Below the pieces are notes generated by a model. That model made no database searches. It saw only the letters and a list, made by a program, of their open reading frames with translations, and had not been told where the DNA came from. From positions 1 to 64,000 of the forward strand of contig NZ_LDUE01000065.1 in NCBI RefSeq assembly GCF_001038485.1: DNA of 64,000 bases. The letters are read 5' to 3'. Of this stretch, positions 53,477-62,910 are shown piece by piece. The DNA is from Ornithinibacillus californiensis (GTDB lineage Bacteria > Bacillota > Bacilli > Bacillales > Amphibacillaceae). The number at the start of each line of letters is the position of its first letter. Positions within the stretch are counted from its first letter, which is position 1. A program made the position numbers and the translations under genes.

Positions 53477-53813
53477 CCTCCTGAACAATTCCCTCAACTT
53501 TTTTTCGTATTGCTGGGTTGAAGTAGTTTCGTTTCTCTTCTTTCCCTTTACATAGAAAGAGATAGGAAGAGAAGGAATCATTTTTATTGATTAGCATGAC
53601 GCTTAACTTTTTATTTTCCATTTTTGATCGTAATTGTCTACGTTCTGCTAAAGCATTAGCATTCATCTTTTCTAAGAGCAGAAGGTATGGTTCTTTTATT
53701 TTAAAAGCACCCTTTTGGATGTGCTGAATATCTTGCTGAATCACGACAATTGCCATCGATAGAAAAAGAAAGCGTGTTGCAATTCTTAATTCTTCATCGG
53801 TTAGATAGCGCAT
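53400..53813 (-). CDS. YhjD-like protein, LexA-box associated
   Basis: A 137-aa helical, basic protein: MRYLTDEELRIATRFLFLSMAIVVIQQDI at the start, EPYLLLLEKMNANALAERRQLR in the middle, NPAIRKKVEGIVQEVML near the end. It resembles the YhjD family located between comK and yhjE/addBA in Bacillus (recalled). It has no recognisable catalytic motif. TTGGAGGGG precedes the ATG. A TATAAT and a LexA-like box lie just upstream. Its last 77 bp run antisense to the comK 3' end. Confidence 0.7.
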   Translation of the reverse strand: MRYLTDEELRIATRFLFLSMAIVVIQQDIQHIQKGAFKIKEPYLLLLEKMNANALAERRQLRSKMENKKLSVMLINKNDSFSSYLFLCKGKEEKRNYFNPAIRKKVEGIVQEVMLKALALDPDLNQAEDQAYASVNA

Positions 53814-53832
53814 TAATTACCCCTCCAAATAG

Positions 53833-53844
53833 GAACGTTTGTTC
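53833..53844. promoter_or_regulatory. LexA (DinR)-like box upstream of the yhjD-like gene
   Basis: GAACGTTTGTTC is a perfect GAAC-N4-GTTC palindrome, the core of the Bacillus LexA operator. It lies 19 bp ahead of the minus-strand gene and about 6 bp downstream of a TATAAT (53851-53856 on that strand), where a repressor would block transcription. Confidence 0.6.
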
Positions 53845-54033
53845 TTATTATACGCCAATATTACTAAAAAATACACTAAAAAGTTTTTTAAAGTTTATGG
53901 TAAAAATGGAAAGGCGAGAGGCTATACTGTTAATAGGCCATAAACGGTATTGTATAGGTTTAAACTTTTCTTAAATTAGAAATTCCTTTACAATAATAGT
54001 GTACATATAGGCTTGGATGGGGAGATTTACTGG

Positions 54034-54690
54034 ATGAATGTAACTAGTATCATAACAGATTGGAAGTCAGCGGTTAGAAATGATGAATTAGACCAATATA
54101 TAATGGAACTACTTCAGGACTATGAGAGCTTAGGTCCATTACCGGGAATACTGCTACCATTTATTGAAGCGTTTCTTCCCTTTTTACCGTTAGTTGTATT
54201 TGTAATGGGGAACGCAGCAGCATATGGTCTGCTAGAAGGCTTCCTATTATCGTGGGCTGGTTCAAGTTTAGGCGCAATACTCGTATTTTTAATTGTTCGT
54301 AATCTTGGTGATAAAAAGTTCTTTGTTGCCGTAAGGAAAAATAAACAAGTAAAAAAAGTAACGGAGTGGCTAGAGAGACACGGTTTTGGTCCATTATTTT
54401 TACTAATGTGTTTTCCGTTTTCTCCCTCAGCTGTTATTAATGTTGTAGCTGGTTTATCCAATATAAATATGTATCAATTTATATTAGCTGTCATTATGGG
54501 TAAATCTGTTATGATATTCTCAATCTCTTATGTTGGTTCTAGTATTTTATCTTTCGCACAAAATCCTACAAAAACAATTGTTGTAGGTGTTTGTATTGTA
54601 TTATTCTGGGGCTTAGGTAAATTTATTGAAAATAAACTTCATCAAAAATCGAAGCAGAAAGAAGTTCTAGATTCAGAAGAGGTTAAATAG
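54034..54690 (+). CDS. yhjE: VTT/DedA-type (TVP38) membrane protein YhjE
   Basis: A 218-aa membrane protein of the TVP38/TMEM64 (VTT) family. It has LLPFIEAFLPFLPLVVFVMG (about 38-57), then WAGSSLGAILVFLIVRNLG and FGPLFLLMCFPFSPSAVINVVAGLSN, where the G/P-rich re-entrant loops of the VTT domain are visible. A basic C-terminal tail follows. Related proteins are proposed lipid scramblases or undecaprenyl-phosphate flippases. The ATG at 54034 is 9 bases after GGGGAG. A terminator follows. Confidence 0.85.
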   Translation: MNVTSIITDWKSAVRNDELDQYIMELLQDYESLGPLPGILLPFIEAFLPFLPLVVFVMGNAAAYGLLEGFLLSWAGSSLGAILVFLIVRNLGDKKFFVAVRKNKQVKKVTEWLERHGFGPLFLLMCFPFSPSAVINVVAGLSNINMYQFILAVIMGKSVMIFSISYVGSSILSFAQNPTKTIVVGVCIVLFWGLGKFIENKLHQKSKQKEVLDSEEVK

Positions 54691-54698
54691 ATAGTACG

Positions 54699-54740
54699 AA
54701 AACTTCTGTATTGTATTAGCAATAGTTCAGAAGTTTTTTT
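54699..54740 (+). terminator. terminator of yhjE
   Basis: AAAACTTCTG pairs with CAGAAGTTTT around a 19-base loop containing a small ATTG/CAAT stem, followed by TTTT. Confidence 0.8.
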
Positions 54741-54769
54741 CATTATAGAAGATTTGGGGAGGTTTAATG

Positions 54770-57700
54770 ATGGGACTCCGTTTTATTTTAGGTAGAGCAG
54801 GTACTGAGAAAAGTAAAATTGCATTTGAAGAAATTAAAGAAAAATCAACAACGAATCCACAAGGCCCACCAATATTTTATATTGTTCCCGACCAAATGAC
54901 CTTCGAACAAGAGTATGCATTGTTTAGGGATGAGGGGTTTCAAGGTAGTGTTCGAACACAGGTAACCAGTTTTTCTCGTTTGGCATGGTTAATCTTGCAA
55001 GAAACTGGTGGAGCAACTAGGCAATTTATAAGTAGTATTGGGATACAAATGATGCTTCGGAAGATTATTGAGGAAAAAGAAGGTCCGTGGCAAGTATTTC
55101 AAAAAGCTGTAGAAAAACAAGGATTCTTAAATCAATTAGAAAAAATTATAACAGAATTTAAACGGTATGAAATTACTCCCGAAACACTATTGATGCAAAA
55201 ATATCAAATCAATCAATATGCTCACAAAGAGCCTGGAGAGCAGGCACTGGTTAGTAAGCTAGAAGACTTGCACTATATCTTTGATCGTTTAGGACAAGCT
55301 TTAGCTAATCAATACATCGACAGTGAAGATCAACTATCTCTTCTTGCTGAGAAGATTACTGAAGCTAAATCTTTAGAGGGCGCTGAAATTTACTTTGATG
55401 GATTTCACCGATTTACACCGAAGGAATTAGTGGTAGTAGAGACATTGTTGAAAAAATGTGAGCGAATCACTGTAACATTAACTGTAGGTGATGTAAGTGA
55501 TTCTAATATATCTGATATGGATTTATTTTATCAGACAAAAGAGACTTATCATGTTCTAAGGGAGCTAGCTGATACCGCTCAAATCAAGATTGAGCAAAAT
55601 ATCACCCTTGAACCAGTTGATGGTGTTTTTCAGGAAAAACCTTATTTTGCTCATTTAGAGAGGAATTTTGATATTCGTCCAGCACCAAGGTATGAGGGGA
55701 ACGCTCCTATTCAGATAGCAGAAGCTGTACATCCACGTGCTGAAATCGAGGGAGTTGCACAAGAAATCCTCCGTTTAGTACGTGAGGAAAATTATCGCTA
55801 CCGTGATATAGCCGTGTTAATAAGGCAAACGGAGATGTATCAAGATATTATCGGGACGATTTTTGAGGATTATCAAATCCCAGTCTTTATTGACGAAAAA
55901 CGAACGATGCTGAACCACTCGTTGATTGAGTTTATCCGTTCTGCCTTAGAGGTAGTCGATGCAAACTGGCGATATGATGCTGTTTTTCGTATGTTGAAAA
56001 CAGGTTTTATCCCTGCATCTGATGAAGAATATCCATTAACAAGTGATGCTATTGATGAACTGGAAAACTATTGTTTAGAATATGGAATTCGCTATCGAAA
56101 GCAATGGCTGTCCAAAGAGGACTGGATCTTTCAGCGATTCCGTGGATTTGACCGAGTGGCACAGACAGATGCTGAAAAAGAAATGCAAACTCGAATTAAT
56201 CGTTATCGAAGGCAAATAGTACGAGCTCTTGGATCATTTGATGAACAAATAAGAGCAGCAACGTCCATTCGAGAACTTTGTATGATCACATTTACTTTGT
56301 TAGAACAAATTCATGCTCCCAAAAGGCTAGAAGAGATGCGAACCACCTTTGATGAAAATGGTCAATTATCGAAAGGTCGAGAACAAGAGCAAGTGTGGAA
56401 TGCAATCATTCATTTATTTGATGAAATGGTAGAGATGGCTGGAGATGAGGAAATGTCCTTGCAGACGTTTCGAGTCACCCTAGATGCTGGTTTAGAAACA
56501 TTAAAGTTTTCTCATGTACCACCAAGTATTGACCACGTTATTGTTGGTACGATAGACCGTTCCCGTATTAGTGGAATTAAGTGTTCCTTTTTAGTAGGTG
56601 TTAATGAAGGGGTATGGCCGCTAAAACCACCTGCTGATGGAATGATTAATGAAACAGAGCGTGAGTTATTAGCGGTAAATGGAATGAAGTTAGCAGATAC
56701 AAGTAAGAGGCAGCTTTTAGATGATTGGTTTTACATGTATTTAGCCTTTACATCTCCGTCTGATTACTTATGGGTTAGTTACCCACTTAGTGATGAAGAA
56801 GGTAAGTCAAAAATGCCATCTCAACTAATTAAACGGATAGAGGATATGTTCCCAGCATGTAAGGAGCATATTTTATTGCAGGACCCTGATGAATTATTGG
56901 AGGCAGATCGTTTTATTACATCGCCAGTAAAGACGAGATCAGCACTAACTGCCCAACTAGCCAGAAGTAGAAAAGGGTACCAAATCAAGCCCGTTTGGTG
57001 GCATGTTTTAAATTGGTATATGACTAATCAGAATAGATATGAAACAACTTTTACAATCTTACAAAGCTTGTTCTATGAAAATACCCCTTCAGATATGGAA
57101 AAGGAGACGGTAGAACAACTTTATCCGAAGCAATTAACTACGAGTGTCTCTAGACTAGAAACGTTTTATAGCTGTTCTTATAAGCATTTTGCTCAATATA
57201 GTTTAGGCTTGAATGAACGAAAAACATATAAATTAGATGCGCCTGATATTGGTAACCTTTTCCATGAAGCATTGAAGATTATTACGGAATGGATTCAGGA
57301 AGAGGGGAAAGATTTCGCTCACTTAACGAAAAGGGATGCAGATGCCTATGCAGAAAGAGCTGTTGGGAGTCTCGCACCTATTTTACAGCATCAAATCCTG
57401 CACAGTACTAATCGATACCAGTATATTCAACGAAAACTCCAACAGACCATAGCACGAGCAGCGTATATCCTAAGTGAACAAGCGAGACTAAGTAAGTTCT
57501 CACCTGTAGGATTAGAGCTTGGTTTTGGAACAAAGGGAGATAAACTTAGCCCAATATCGCTTGAATTACCAAACGGGTACGAAATCAAATTACGTGGTCG
57601 TATTGATCGCGTAGATAAAGCGGTAGACCAAGAAGATTTATATTTACGTATCATTGATTATAAGTCAAGCTCTAGAGCTCTAGATATGGTAGACGTTTAC

Positions 57701-58273
57701 TATGGTATTACTCTACAAATGCTTACCTATTTAGATGTGGTGTTGACTCAATCTGAAAAATGGTTAGGAAAAAAAGCAACCCCAGCCGGAGTATTGTATT
57801 TTCATGTTCATAATCCAATGATTACTGGTAAATCTAGCATGGCTGATGAAGATTTGGAGAATGAAATTTTTAAGCGTTATAAAATGAAGGGCTTATTGAT
57901 TAATAATGACCGGGTAGTTCAGATGATGGATGTGTCCCTTGAAAATGGTAAAAGTGATGTAATCCCTGCAGCGATAAAAAAAGACGGTGATTTTACAGCT
58001 AATTCAAAAGTAGCGGGCAGAGAAACCTTTTCCAATTTACGGGACCATACGCAACATTTAATGTTCAATGCGGGTGTTGATATTACAAGTGGAGCTGTTC
58101 ATCTAAATCCATATCAACGGAAGCAGAATATTGCTTGTACCTACTGTCCGTTTCTATCTGTTTGTCAATTTGATACGTCATTAGAAACGAACGAATTTAG
58201 AAAATTATCCGAGATGAAAGAGGAAGAAGTGCTTGAAAAGATAAGAAGAGAGGAGGGGCATATCAATGGTTAG
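54770..58273 (+). CDS. addB: AddB, ATP-dependent helicase/nuclease subunit B
   Basis: A 1167-aa subunit of the AddAB recombination nuclease, which processes double-strand ends and recognises Chi. It has the family N terminus GLRFILGRAGTEKSKIAFEE, then VPDQMTFEQEYAL and SFSRLAWLILQETGG. The C-terminal nuclease domain contains LRIIDYKSSSRALD, and the Fe-S cluster Cys set is FYSCSYKHFAQY together with CTYCPFLSVC. The Walker A reads GRAGTEKS: Glu stands where Gly normally precedes Lys. ATG at 54770 is 7 bases after GGGGAGG. It overlaps addA by 8 bp. Confidence 0.95.
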   Translation: MGLRFILGRAGTEKSKIAFEEIKEKSTTNPQGPPIFYIVPDQMTFEQEYALFRDEGFQGSVRTQVTSFSRLAWLILQETGGATRQFISSIGIQMMLRKIIEEKEGPWQVFQKAVEKQGFLNQLEKIITEFKRYEITPETLLMQKYQINQYAHKEPGEQALVSKLEDLHYIFDRLGQALANQYIDSEDQLSLLAEKITEAKSLEGAEIYFDGFHRFTPKELVVVETLLKKCERITVTLTVGDVSDSNISDMDLFYQTKETYHVLRELADTAQIKIEQNITLEPVDGVFQEKPYFAHLERNFDIRPAPRYEGNAPIQIAEAVHPRAEIEGVAQEILRLVREENYRYRDIAVLIRQTEMYQDIIGTIFEDYQIPVFIDEKRTMLNHSLIEFIRSALEVVDANWRYDAVFRMLKTGFIPASDEEYPLTSDAIDELENYCLEYGIRYRKQWLSKEDWIFQRFRGFDRVAQTDAEKEMQTRINRYRRQIVRALGSFDEQIRAATSIRELCMITFTLLEQIHAPKRLEEMRTTFDENGQLSKGREQEQVWNAIIHLFDEMVEMAGDEEMSLQTFRVTLDAGLETLKFSHVPPSIDHVIVGTIDRSRISGIKCSFLVGVNEGVWPLKPPADGMINETERELLAVNGMKLADTSKRQLLDDWFYMYLAFTSPSDYLWVSYPLSDEEGKSKMPSQLIKRIEDMFPACKEHILLQDPDELLEADRFITSPVKTRSALTAQLARSRKGYQIKPVWWHVLNWYMTNQNRYETTFTILQSLFYENTPSDMEKETVEQLYPKQLTTSVSRLETFYSCSYKHFAQYSLGLNERKTYKLDAPDIGNLFHEALKIITEWIQEEGKDFAHLTKRDADAYAERAVGSLAPILQHQILHSTNRYQYIQRKLQQTIARAAYILSEQARLSKFSPVGLELGFGTKGDKLSPISLELPNGYEIKLRGRIDRVDKAVDQEDLYLRIIDYKSSSRALDMVDVYYGITLQMLTYLDVVLTQSEKWLGKKATPAGVLYFHVHNPMITGKSSMADEDLENEIFKRYKMKGLLINNDRVVQMMDVSLENGKSDVIPAAIKKDGDFTANSKVAGRETFSNLRDHTQHLMFNAGVDITSGAVHLNPYQRKQNIACTYCPFLSVCQFDTSLETNEFRKLSEMKEEEVLEKIRREEGHING

Positions 58274-61200
58274 ATGGACGAAGGAACAGGAGGATGCTAT
58301 CTATACGGAGGGCAATGATGTGTTGGTTGCTGCGGCCGCTGGATCGGGTAAGACTGCTGTACTTGTTGAACGAATTATTCAGAAGCTATTAAAGAAGGAA
58401 AACCCTGTTGATATTGATTCCCTTCTTGTTGTAACGTTTACGAATGCAGCTGCTCAAGAGATGAGAAATCGAGTTGGACTAGCTTTGGAAAAGGCCTTAG
58501 AGCAAGAGCCAACCTCTATCCATTTAAAGAAGCAATTATCCCTGTTACAGCGAGCATCTATCTCTACCCTTCATTCATTCTGCTTAGATATTGTGAAGCA
58601 ATATGCCTATTTAATCGATATCGATCCGAGCTTCCGAATAGCGAATGACATGGAAGCGGATTTAATGCAACAAGACGTGTTAGAGGAGTTATTTGAAGAT
58701 TGGTATGGAAGAGAAGGGGAAGAACAGGATAAGTTCTTCCAAGTAGTAGAGCGCTTCTCTGGAGACCGTAGTGATGTGGATGTTGAAAAACTAGTCCTGG
58801 CACTTTACAATTTTGCCATTCAAAACCCATGGCCAAAAGTCTGGTTGGATAATCTGGCTGCAGTTTATGAAATACCAGAAGATTGGACAGATGATGATCT
58901 TACTTGGTTAGAAATTATTAAGCGCGAAGTTCATGACAAATTTAGTGGAATTGAACAGGAAATAAACCACGCACTCAAATTAACGAGAGTGCCTGATGGT
59001 CCATATCATTATGAAGAGTCTATTCGCTCTGATTTGGAAATGGTACAGCAAGCAATTTCACTAGCAGATAATTGGAATGATCTCCAGTCCTTTATGAATG
59101 AGAAAAAATTTGTTTCCCTTAAATCAAATAGGAAAAAGGACTTTAATGACGATATCAAAGAAGCGGTTGCTAAATTACGGAAATCGTATAAAGATGCCTG
59201 GGATAAAATGAAAAAGGATTGGTTTACTAGAAACCTTACAGCCCATGTAGAGGATATGCGTGAAATAGCTCCTGTTGTAAAAGCTTTGACAGAAGTTGTG
59301 AAGGATTTCATTGACCGGTTTGCAATCGTGAAGCGAGAAAAAGCAGTAGTGGATTTTTCTGATTTGGAGCATCTATGCTTACAGTTGTTAATGGATGAAG
59401 CGTCAACCATAGAAGAACCAAAACCATCTCACGTTGCTAAAAATTTGCAGAAGCAATTCAGTGAGCTATTAGTCGATGAATATCAAGATACGAACCTTGT
59501 ACAAGAAACCATTCTAACTCTAATCAGTGACCAAGTTGGTCCAGGTAATATGTTTATGGTAGGCGATGTCAAGCAAAGTATTTACCGTTTTAGACATGCC
59601 GAGCCTTCCCTTTTTATTGAGAAATATAAGCGCTTTGCCTCGGAGGACAATCCAGCAACACGTATTGATTTGGCGAGTAATTTTAGAAGCCGTGAACTTG
59701 TGTTAATTGGGGCAAATTATATTTTCCGGCAGATTCTTGATGAAAATCTTGGAGAAATCAATTATGACAAAGATGCAGAATTGATTTACGCCAATAACAT
59801 GTATGATTCTTTACCACTTACAGAACCAAATCCAGAACTAATCATTATTGATCGCCAACAACCAGAAGAAAAGGAAAAACAGAATGATGAAAATAATGAA
59901 GGTGAAGAGGATTATCAAGATTTGGAAAAAGCACAATTAGAGGCAAGGGCTTACGCATTAAAAATCAAACAATGGATTGGAAATGAAGATAAACCCCCCC
60001 TACAAGTCGTAGATAAGGGAACGGAGTCCTTAAGGGATGTACAATACCGAGATATAGTAATATTAATGCGATCCATGACTTGGGCGCCAACCATTGTCGA
60101 CGAGTTAAAGAAGCAAGGTATTCCAGTTTATGCGGAGTTATCAACAGGGTACTTTGAAGCGATAGAAGTACAAATTATGTTAAATCTACTAAAGGTAATT
60201 GATAATCCAAGGCAAGATATTCCACTAGCATCTGTATTGAAATCACCTATTGTAGGATTAAATGAAGATGAGCTTGCTAAAATACGGTTAGCTGATCCAC
60301 GTCATACGTATTTTGAAGCGGTAGAAAAGTATTGTAAAACAATGGATGATGAACTGACCAATAAAGTCAATCGTTTTATGGAATTACTGGAACGTTTTCG
60401 CTTGAGTTCTAGACAAGGTGCTTTGTCAGAATTAATTTGGCAAATATATCGAGAAACAGGATATTATGATTTTGTTGGAGGAATGCCAGGAGGCCGTCAA
60501 CGCCAAGCCAATTTAAGAGCATTGTATGACCGTGCTAGAGGCTATGAAACTACCTCTTTCCGTGGATTGTTCCGTTTCCTTCGATTTATTGAACGAATGG
60601 AAGAAAAAGGGGATGACCTTGGTGCGGCTAGAGCCTTAAGTGAGCAAGAAGATGTTGTTCGTATTATGACGATTCACAAAAGTAAAGGTCTTGAGTTCCC
60701 TGTTGTTATTGTTGGTGCAATGGATAAACAATTTAATATGATGGATTTACGTCAAAGCTATTTACTTCATAAGGATTTAGGCTTTGCTTCAAAATTTATT
60801 GATCCCGAGAAGCGGATAACATACCCTACGTTGTTCTATCATGCGATAAAGGAAGAAAAGAGAAGAGAACTTTTAGCTGAGGAAATGCGTGTCCTGTATG
60901 TAGCACTTACCCGTGCCAGAGAAAAGCTAGTGATGGTTGGTAATGTCGCCTCGTTTGAGAAAAAACGAGAAAGATGGGAGTCTGTCATCGAGCACTCAGA
61001 ATGGATACTACCTGCGCATTTTAGAATTGGCTGTAACTCCTATTTAGACTGGGTTGGTCCAGCGTTGATACGTCATCACCAAACAGACGCACTAAGAACT
61101 TTAGAGATAAAGGATGCTATCTTGGAAGAAATTAGAGTGGACCCATCCGAGTGGGATATTTCCATTATTCATGGTAGCGAATTAACGAATTTAGAAGAAG

Positions 61201-62006
61201 AATCGATTGAAGAGGATTTACAGTTAAGAGATAAGATTAATGCTTGGGAACCACTTGAATTAGAGGAGCCAGATTTAGATAGCTTTGTAGATAGTCGCCT
61301 TTCTTTCCAATATCCATTCGATGAAGCAGCACATTCACGGGCGAAGCAAAGTGTTACGGAGATTAAGCGCCAACGTGAAATAAAAGATGAATATAGTGCT
61401 ACTCAACTTGTTCAACCGTTCAAAACGCCAATATCTAAAAAGCCAATCTTTATGCAGAAGGAAAAAACACTTTCTGCTGCCGAGAAGGGTACCGCAATGC
61501 ATACGGTGATGCAACATCTGCCGATGCAAAGAAGCATGAATCGTGGGGAGATAGAGGAGTATGTCGAGCGTTTAGTGGAGCGGGAAATTTTGAGAAGAGA
61601 AGAAGCTGAATCGATTGATCTAGTGGCTATAGAGGAATTTTTCCACACTGAAATTGCTGGGCTAATGATGGCGGCACCTAAACTTTACCGTGAGGTTCCG
61701 TTTACCATAACTCTTCCTGCTAATGAAGTGTATGCAAATTGGACAAGTGAAACGAATGAGCAGGTGCTTGTACAAGGGGTATTTGATGCCGTGATTCCAA
61801 CTGAAAATGGTTGGATTATTCTAGACTATAAAACTGACCAGATTGATCAGGAAGTAGACGAGACGGTAATCACAAAGTTAGTAAATAGATATAAGGTTCA
61901 GCTCAGTCTGTATCGTCATGCACTGGAGACAATTTGGAAGGCACCAGTCGAAGAAACGTATCTATACTTTTTCTCTAAGCAACTACTAGTTAAAGTTCCA
62001 AAATAA
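58266..62006 (+). CDS. addA: AddA, ATP-dependent helicase/nuclease subunit A
   Basis: A 1246-aa UvrD-type 3'-5' helicase with a C-terminal RecB-family nuclease domain. It has Walker A AAAGSGKTAVLVERI (about 22-36), TFTNAAAQEMRNRV (motif Ia), LLVDEYQDTN (motif II), VGDVKQSIYRFR (motif III), MTIHKSKGLEFPVV (motif V) and VLYVALTRAREKL (motif VI). The nuclease core is GWIILDYKTDQID near residue 1190. Length and order fit the B. subtilis enzyme. It overlaps addB and follows GAGGAGGGG. A strong terminator ends the operon. Confidence 0.97.
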   Translation: MVRWTKEQEDAIYTEGNDVLVAAAAGSGKTAVLVERIIQKLLKKENPVDIDSLLVVTFTNAAAQEMRNRVGLALEKALEQEPTSIHLKKQLSLLQRASISTLHSFCLDIVKQYAYLIDIDPSFRIANDMEADLMQQDVLEELFEDWYGREGEEQDKFFQVVERFSGDRSDVDVEKLVLALYNFAIQNPWPKVWLDNLAAVYEIPEDWTDDDLTWLEIIKREVHDKFSGIEQEINHALKLTRVPDGPYHYEESIRSDLEMVQQAISLADNWNDLQSFMNEKKFVSLKSNRKKDFNDDIKEAVAKLRKSYKDAWDKMKKDWFTRNLTAHVEDMREIAPVVKALTEVVKDFIDRFAIVKREKAVVDFSDLEHLCLQLLMDEASTIEEPKPSHVAKNLQKQFSELLVDEYQDTNLVQETILTLISDQVGPGNMFMVGDVKQSIYRFRHAEPSLFIEKYKRFASEDNPATRIDLASNFRSRELVLIGANYIFRQILDENLGEINYDKDAELIYANNMYDSLPLTEPNPELIIIDRQQPEEKEKQNDENNEGEEDYQDLEKAQLEARAYALKIKQWIGNEDKPPLQVVDKGTESLRDVQYRDIVILMRSMTWAPTIVDELKKQGIPVYAELSTGYFEAIEVQIMLNLLKVIDNPRQDIPLASVLKSPIVGLNEDELAKIRLADPRHTYFEAVEKYCKTMDDELTNKVNRFMELLERFRLSSRQGALSELIWQIYRETGYYDFVGGMPGGRQRQANLRALYDRARGYETTSFRGLFRFLRFIERMEEKGDDLGAARALSEQEDVVRIMTIHKSKGLEFPVVIVGAMDKQFNMMDLRQSYLLHKDLGFASKFIDPEKRITYPTLFYHAIKEEKRRELLAEEMRVLYVALTRAREKLVMVGNVASFEKKRERWESVIEHSEWILPAHFRIGCNSYLDWVGPALIRHHQTDALRTLEIKDAILEEIRVDPSEWDISIIHGSELTNLEEESIEEDLQLRDKINAWEPLELEEPDLDSFVDSRLSFQYPFDEAAHSRAKQSVTEIKRQREIKDEYSATQLVQPFKTPISKKPIFMQKEKTLSAAEKGTAMHTVMQHLPMQRSMNRGEIEEYVERLVEREILRREEAESIDLVAIEEFFHTEIAGLMMAAPKLYREVPFTITLPANEVYANWTSETNEQVLVQGVFDAVIPTENGWIILDYKTDQIDQEVDETVITKLVNRYKVQLSLYRHALETIWKAPVEETYLYFFSKQLLVKVPK

Positions 62007-62013
62007 TTATCCA

Positions 62014-62052
62014 TCTCAAAAAGAGGGAGGGACTGTCCCCCTCTTTTTGAGA
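62014..62052. terminator. bidirectional terminator addBA/gerP
   Basis: TCTCAAAAAGAGGG pairs perfectly with CCCTCTTTTTGAGA, with a GGGAC/GTCCC-like inner stem. It lies between convergent operons. Confidence 0.92.
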
Positions 62053-62058
62053 CGTTAT

Positions 62059-62277
62059 TTAAGTGTTGGCAGTTTGGTTTTGGTCATTCACGTCTGGATC
62101 AAAAGGGTTTGTTAGATTTGCTCCTGTATTTGTGTTAATAAAGTCCCCAGTATTTAGCGACCCAGAACCAGCAGTTGTTTTGGATGTGCTTTTTGGTGAG
62201 AGATAAAACGAGTCACCAAAATTGACGACCCCGCCTCCAATACTATTAATTTTAATTGGTCCAACGATCGATGGCAT
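62059..62277 (-). CDS. gerPF: spore germination protein GerPF
   Basis: A 72-aa protein of the GerPA/GerPF family, made in the mother cell and needed for germinants to pass the spore coat. The start MPSIVGPIKINSIGGGVVNF and GSGSLNTGDFIN are family-typical, as is the DPDVNDQ end. The ATG at 62277 follows TAGGTG, a weaker site than the other gerP genes have. It is the last gene of the operon, about 70 bp after gerPE. Confidence 0.93.
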   Translation of the reverse strand: MPSIVGPIKINSIGGGVVNFGDSFYLSPKSTSKTTAGSGSLNTGDFINTNTGANLTNPFDPDVNDQNQTANT

Positions 62278-62348
62278 ATCATACACCTACTAATTTTAGA
62301 GTTTACTTTAAAATATGTCTGTCATGATAAAACTGTGTGTATGGTCAA

Positions 62349-62723
62349 TTAAGTTTCTCTCTCTTGTATCGAGCGAATATGCTTTAATCTAGTTTCTGCA
62401 TTAATGTTTTTTAATCCGCCAAATTGTACGGAGGAGGATTGGCTAACTCCAGTAATAGATACATTGCCAACGATAATATTTTTGTCGTGATGGTGGTAAT
62501 TGGTTTCTATTGGTAAGCTACTATCCAACCATTTTGCTTCTCTCTCGAAAATGGAATAATAATTAAACTGTAAATCGTAATTATCATTCCAAACATTACC
62601 CTCCCGCTGCATAGCTATCGCTCTAAACTTAGGGTTAAAATTAACTGTATCACCTATATTGAAAATCGAGCTATAAGCTATCGAGTTTATTCCACTCTGA
62701 GATATTTGAACATAACGCCCCAT
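62349..62723 (-). CDS. gerPE: spore germination protein GerPE
   Basis: A 124-aa protein. It has the GerPE pattern GRYVQISQSGINSIAYSSIFNIGDT at the start, the FSIFER-like FNYYSIFEREAKWLD in the middle and ITGVSQSSSVQFGGLKNI towards the end, which also resembles GerPB/D-type segments. GAGGTGGAAAA precedes the ATG at 62723. It starts 13 bp after the gerPD stop and belongs to the gerPA-F operon. Confidence 0.88.
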   Translation of the reverse strand: MGRYVQISQSGINSIAYSSIFNIGDTVNFNPKFRAIAMQREGNVWNDNYDLQFNYYSIFEREAKWLDSSLPIETNYHHHDKNIIVGNVSITGVSQSSSVQFGGLKNINAETRLKHIRSIQERET

Positions 62724-62736
62724 TTTTCCACCTCAT

Positions 62737-62910
62737 TTAAGGAGCTAAGGGTACAATATTACCTACAATATACGATTCCGGTGGAGTATCATAAAAAGAA
62801 GATAACTTTATCTCTTCGTTATCCCCAATTAAAAAAACAGAGGAGGAGGCAATGGCTTCTATTGCAACATCTCCAACAGATAATCCCCAATTATGAACTT
62901 CTATATTCAT
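62737..62910 (-). CDS. gerPD: spore germination protein GerPD
   Basis: A 57-aa frame found by reading the sequence: MNIEVHNWGLSVGDVAIEAI, then ASSSVFLIGDNEEIKLSSFYD and PPESYIVGNIVPLAP. This matches the short GerPD family (N-terminal VHNW...VGDV and the SS-VFLIGD motif shared with GerPA/B). The ATG overlaps the gerPC stop as ATGA, with AGGAGAAGC upstream inside gerPC. It completes the gerP set. Confidence 0.88.
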   Translation of the reverse strand: MNIEVHNWGLSVGDVAIEAIASSSVFLIGDNEEIKLSSFYDTPPESYIVGNIVPLAP

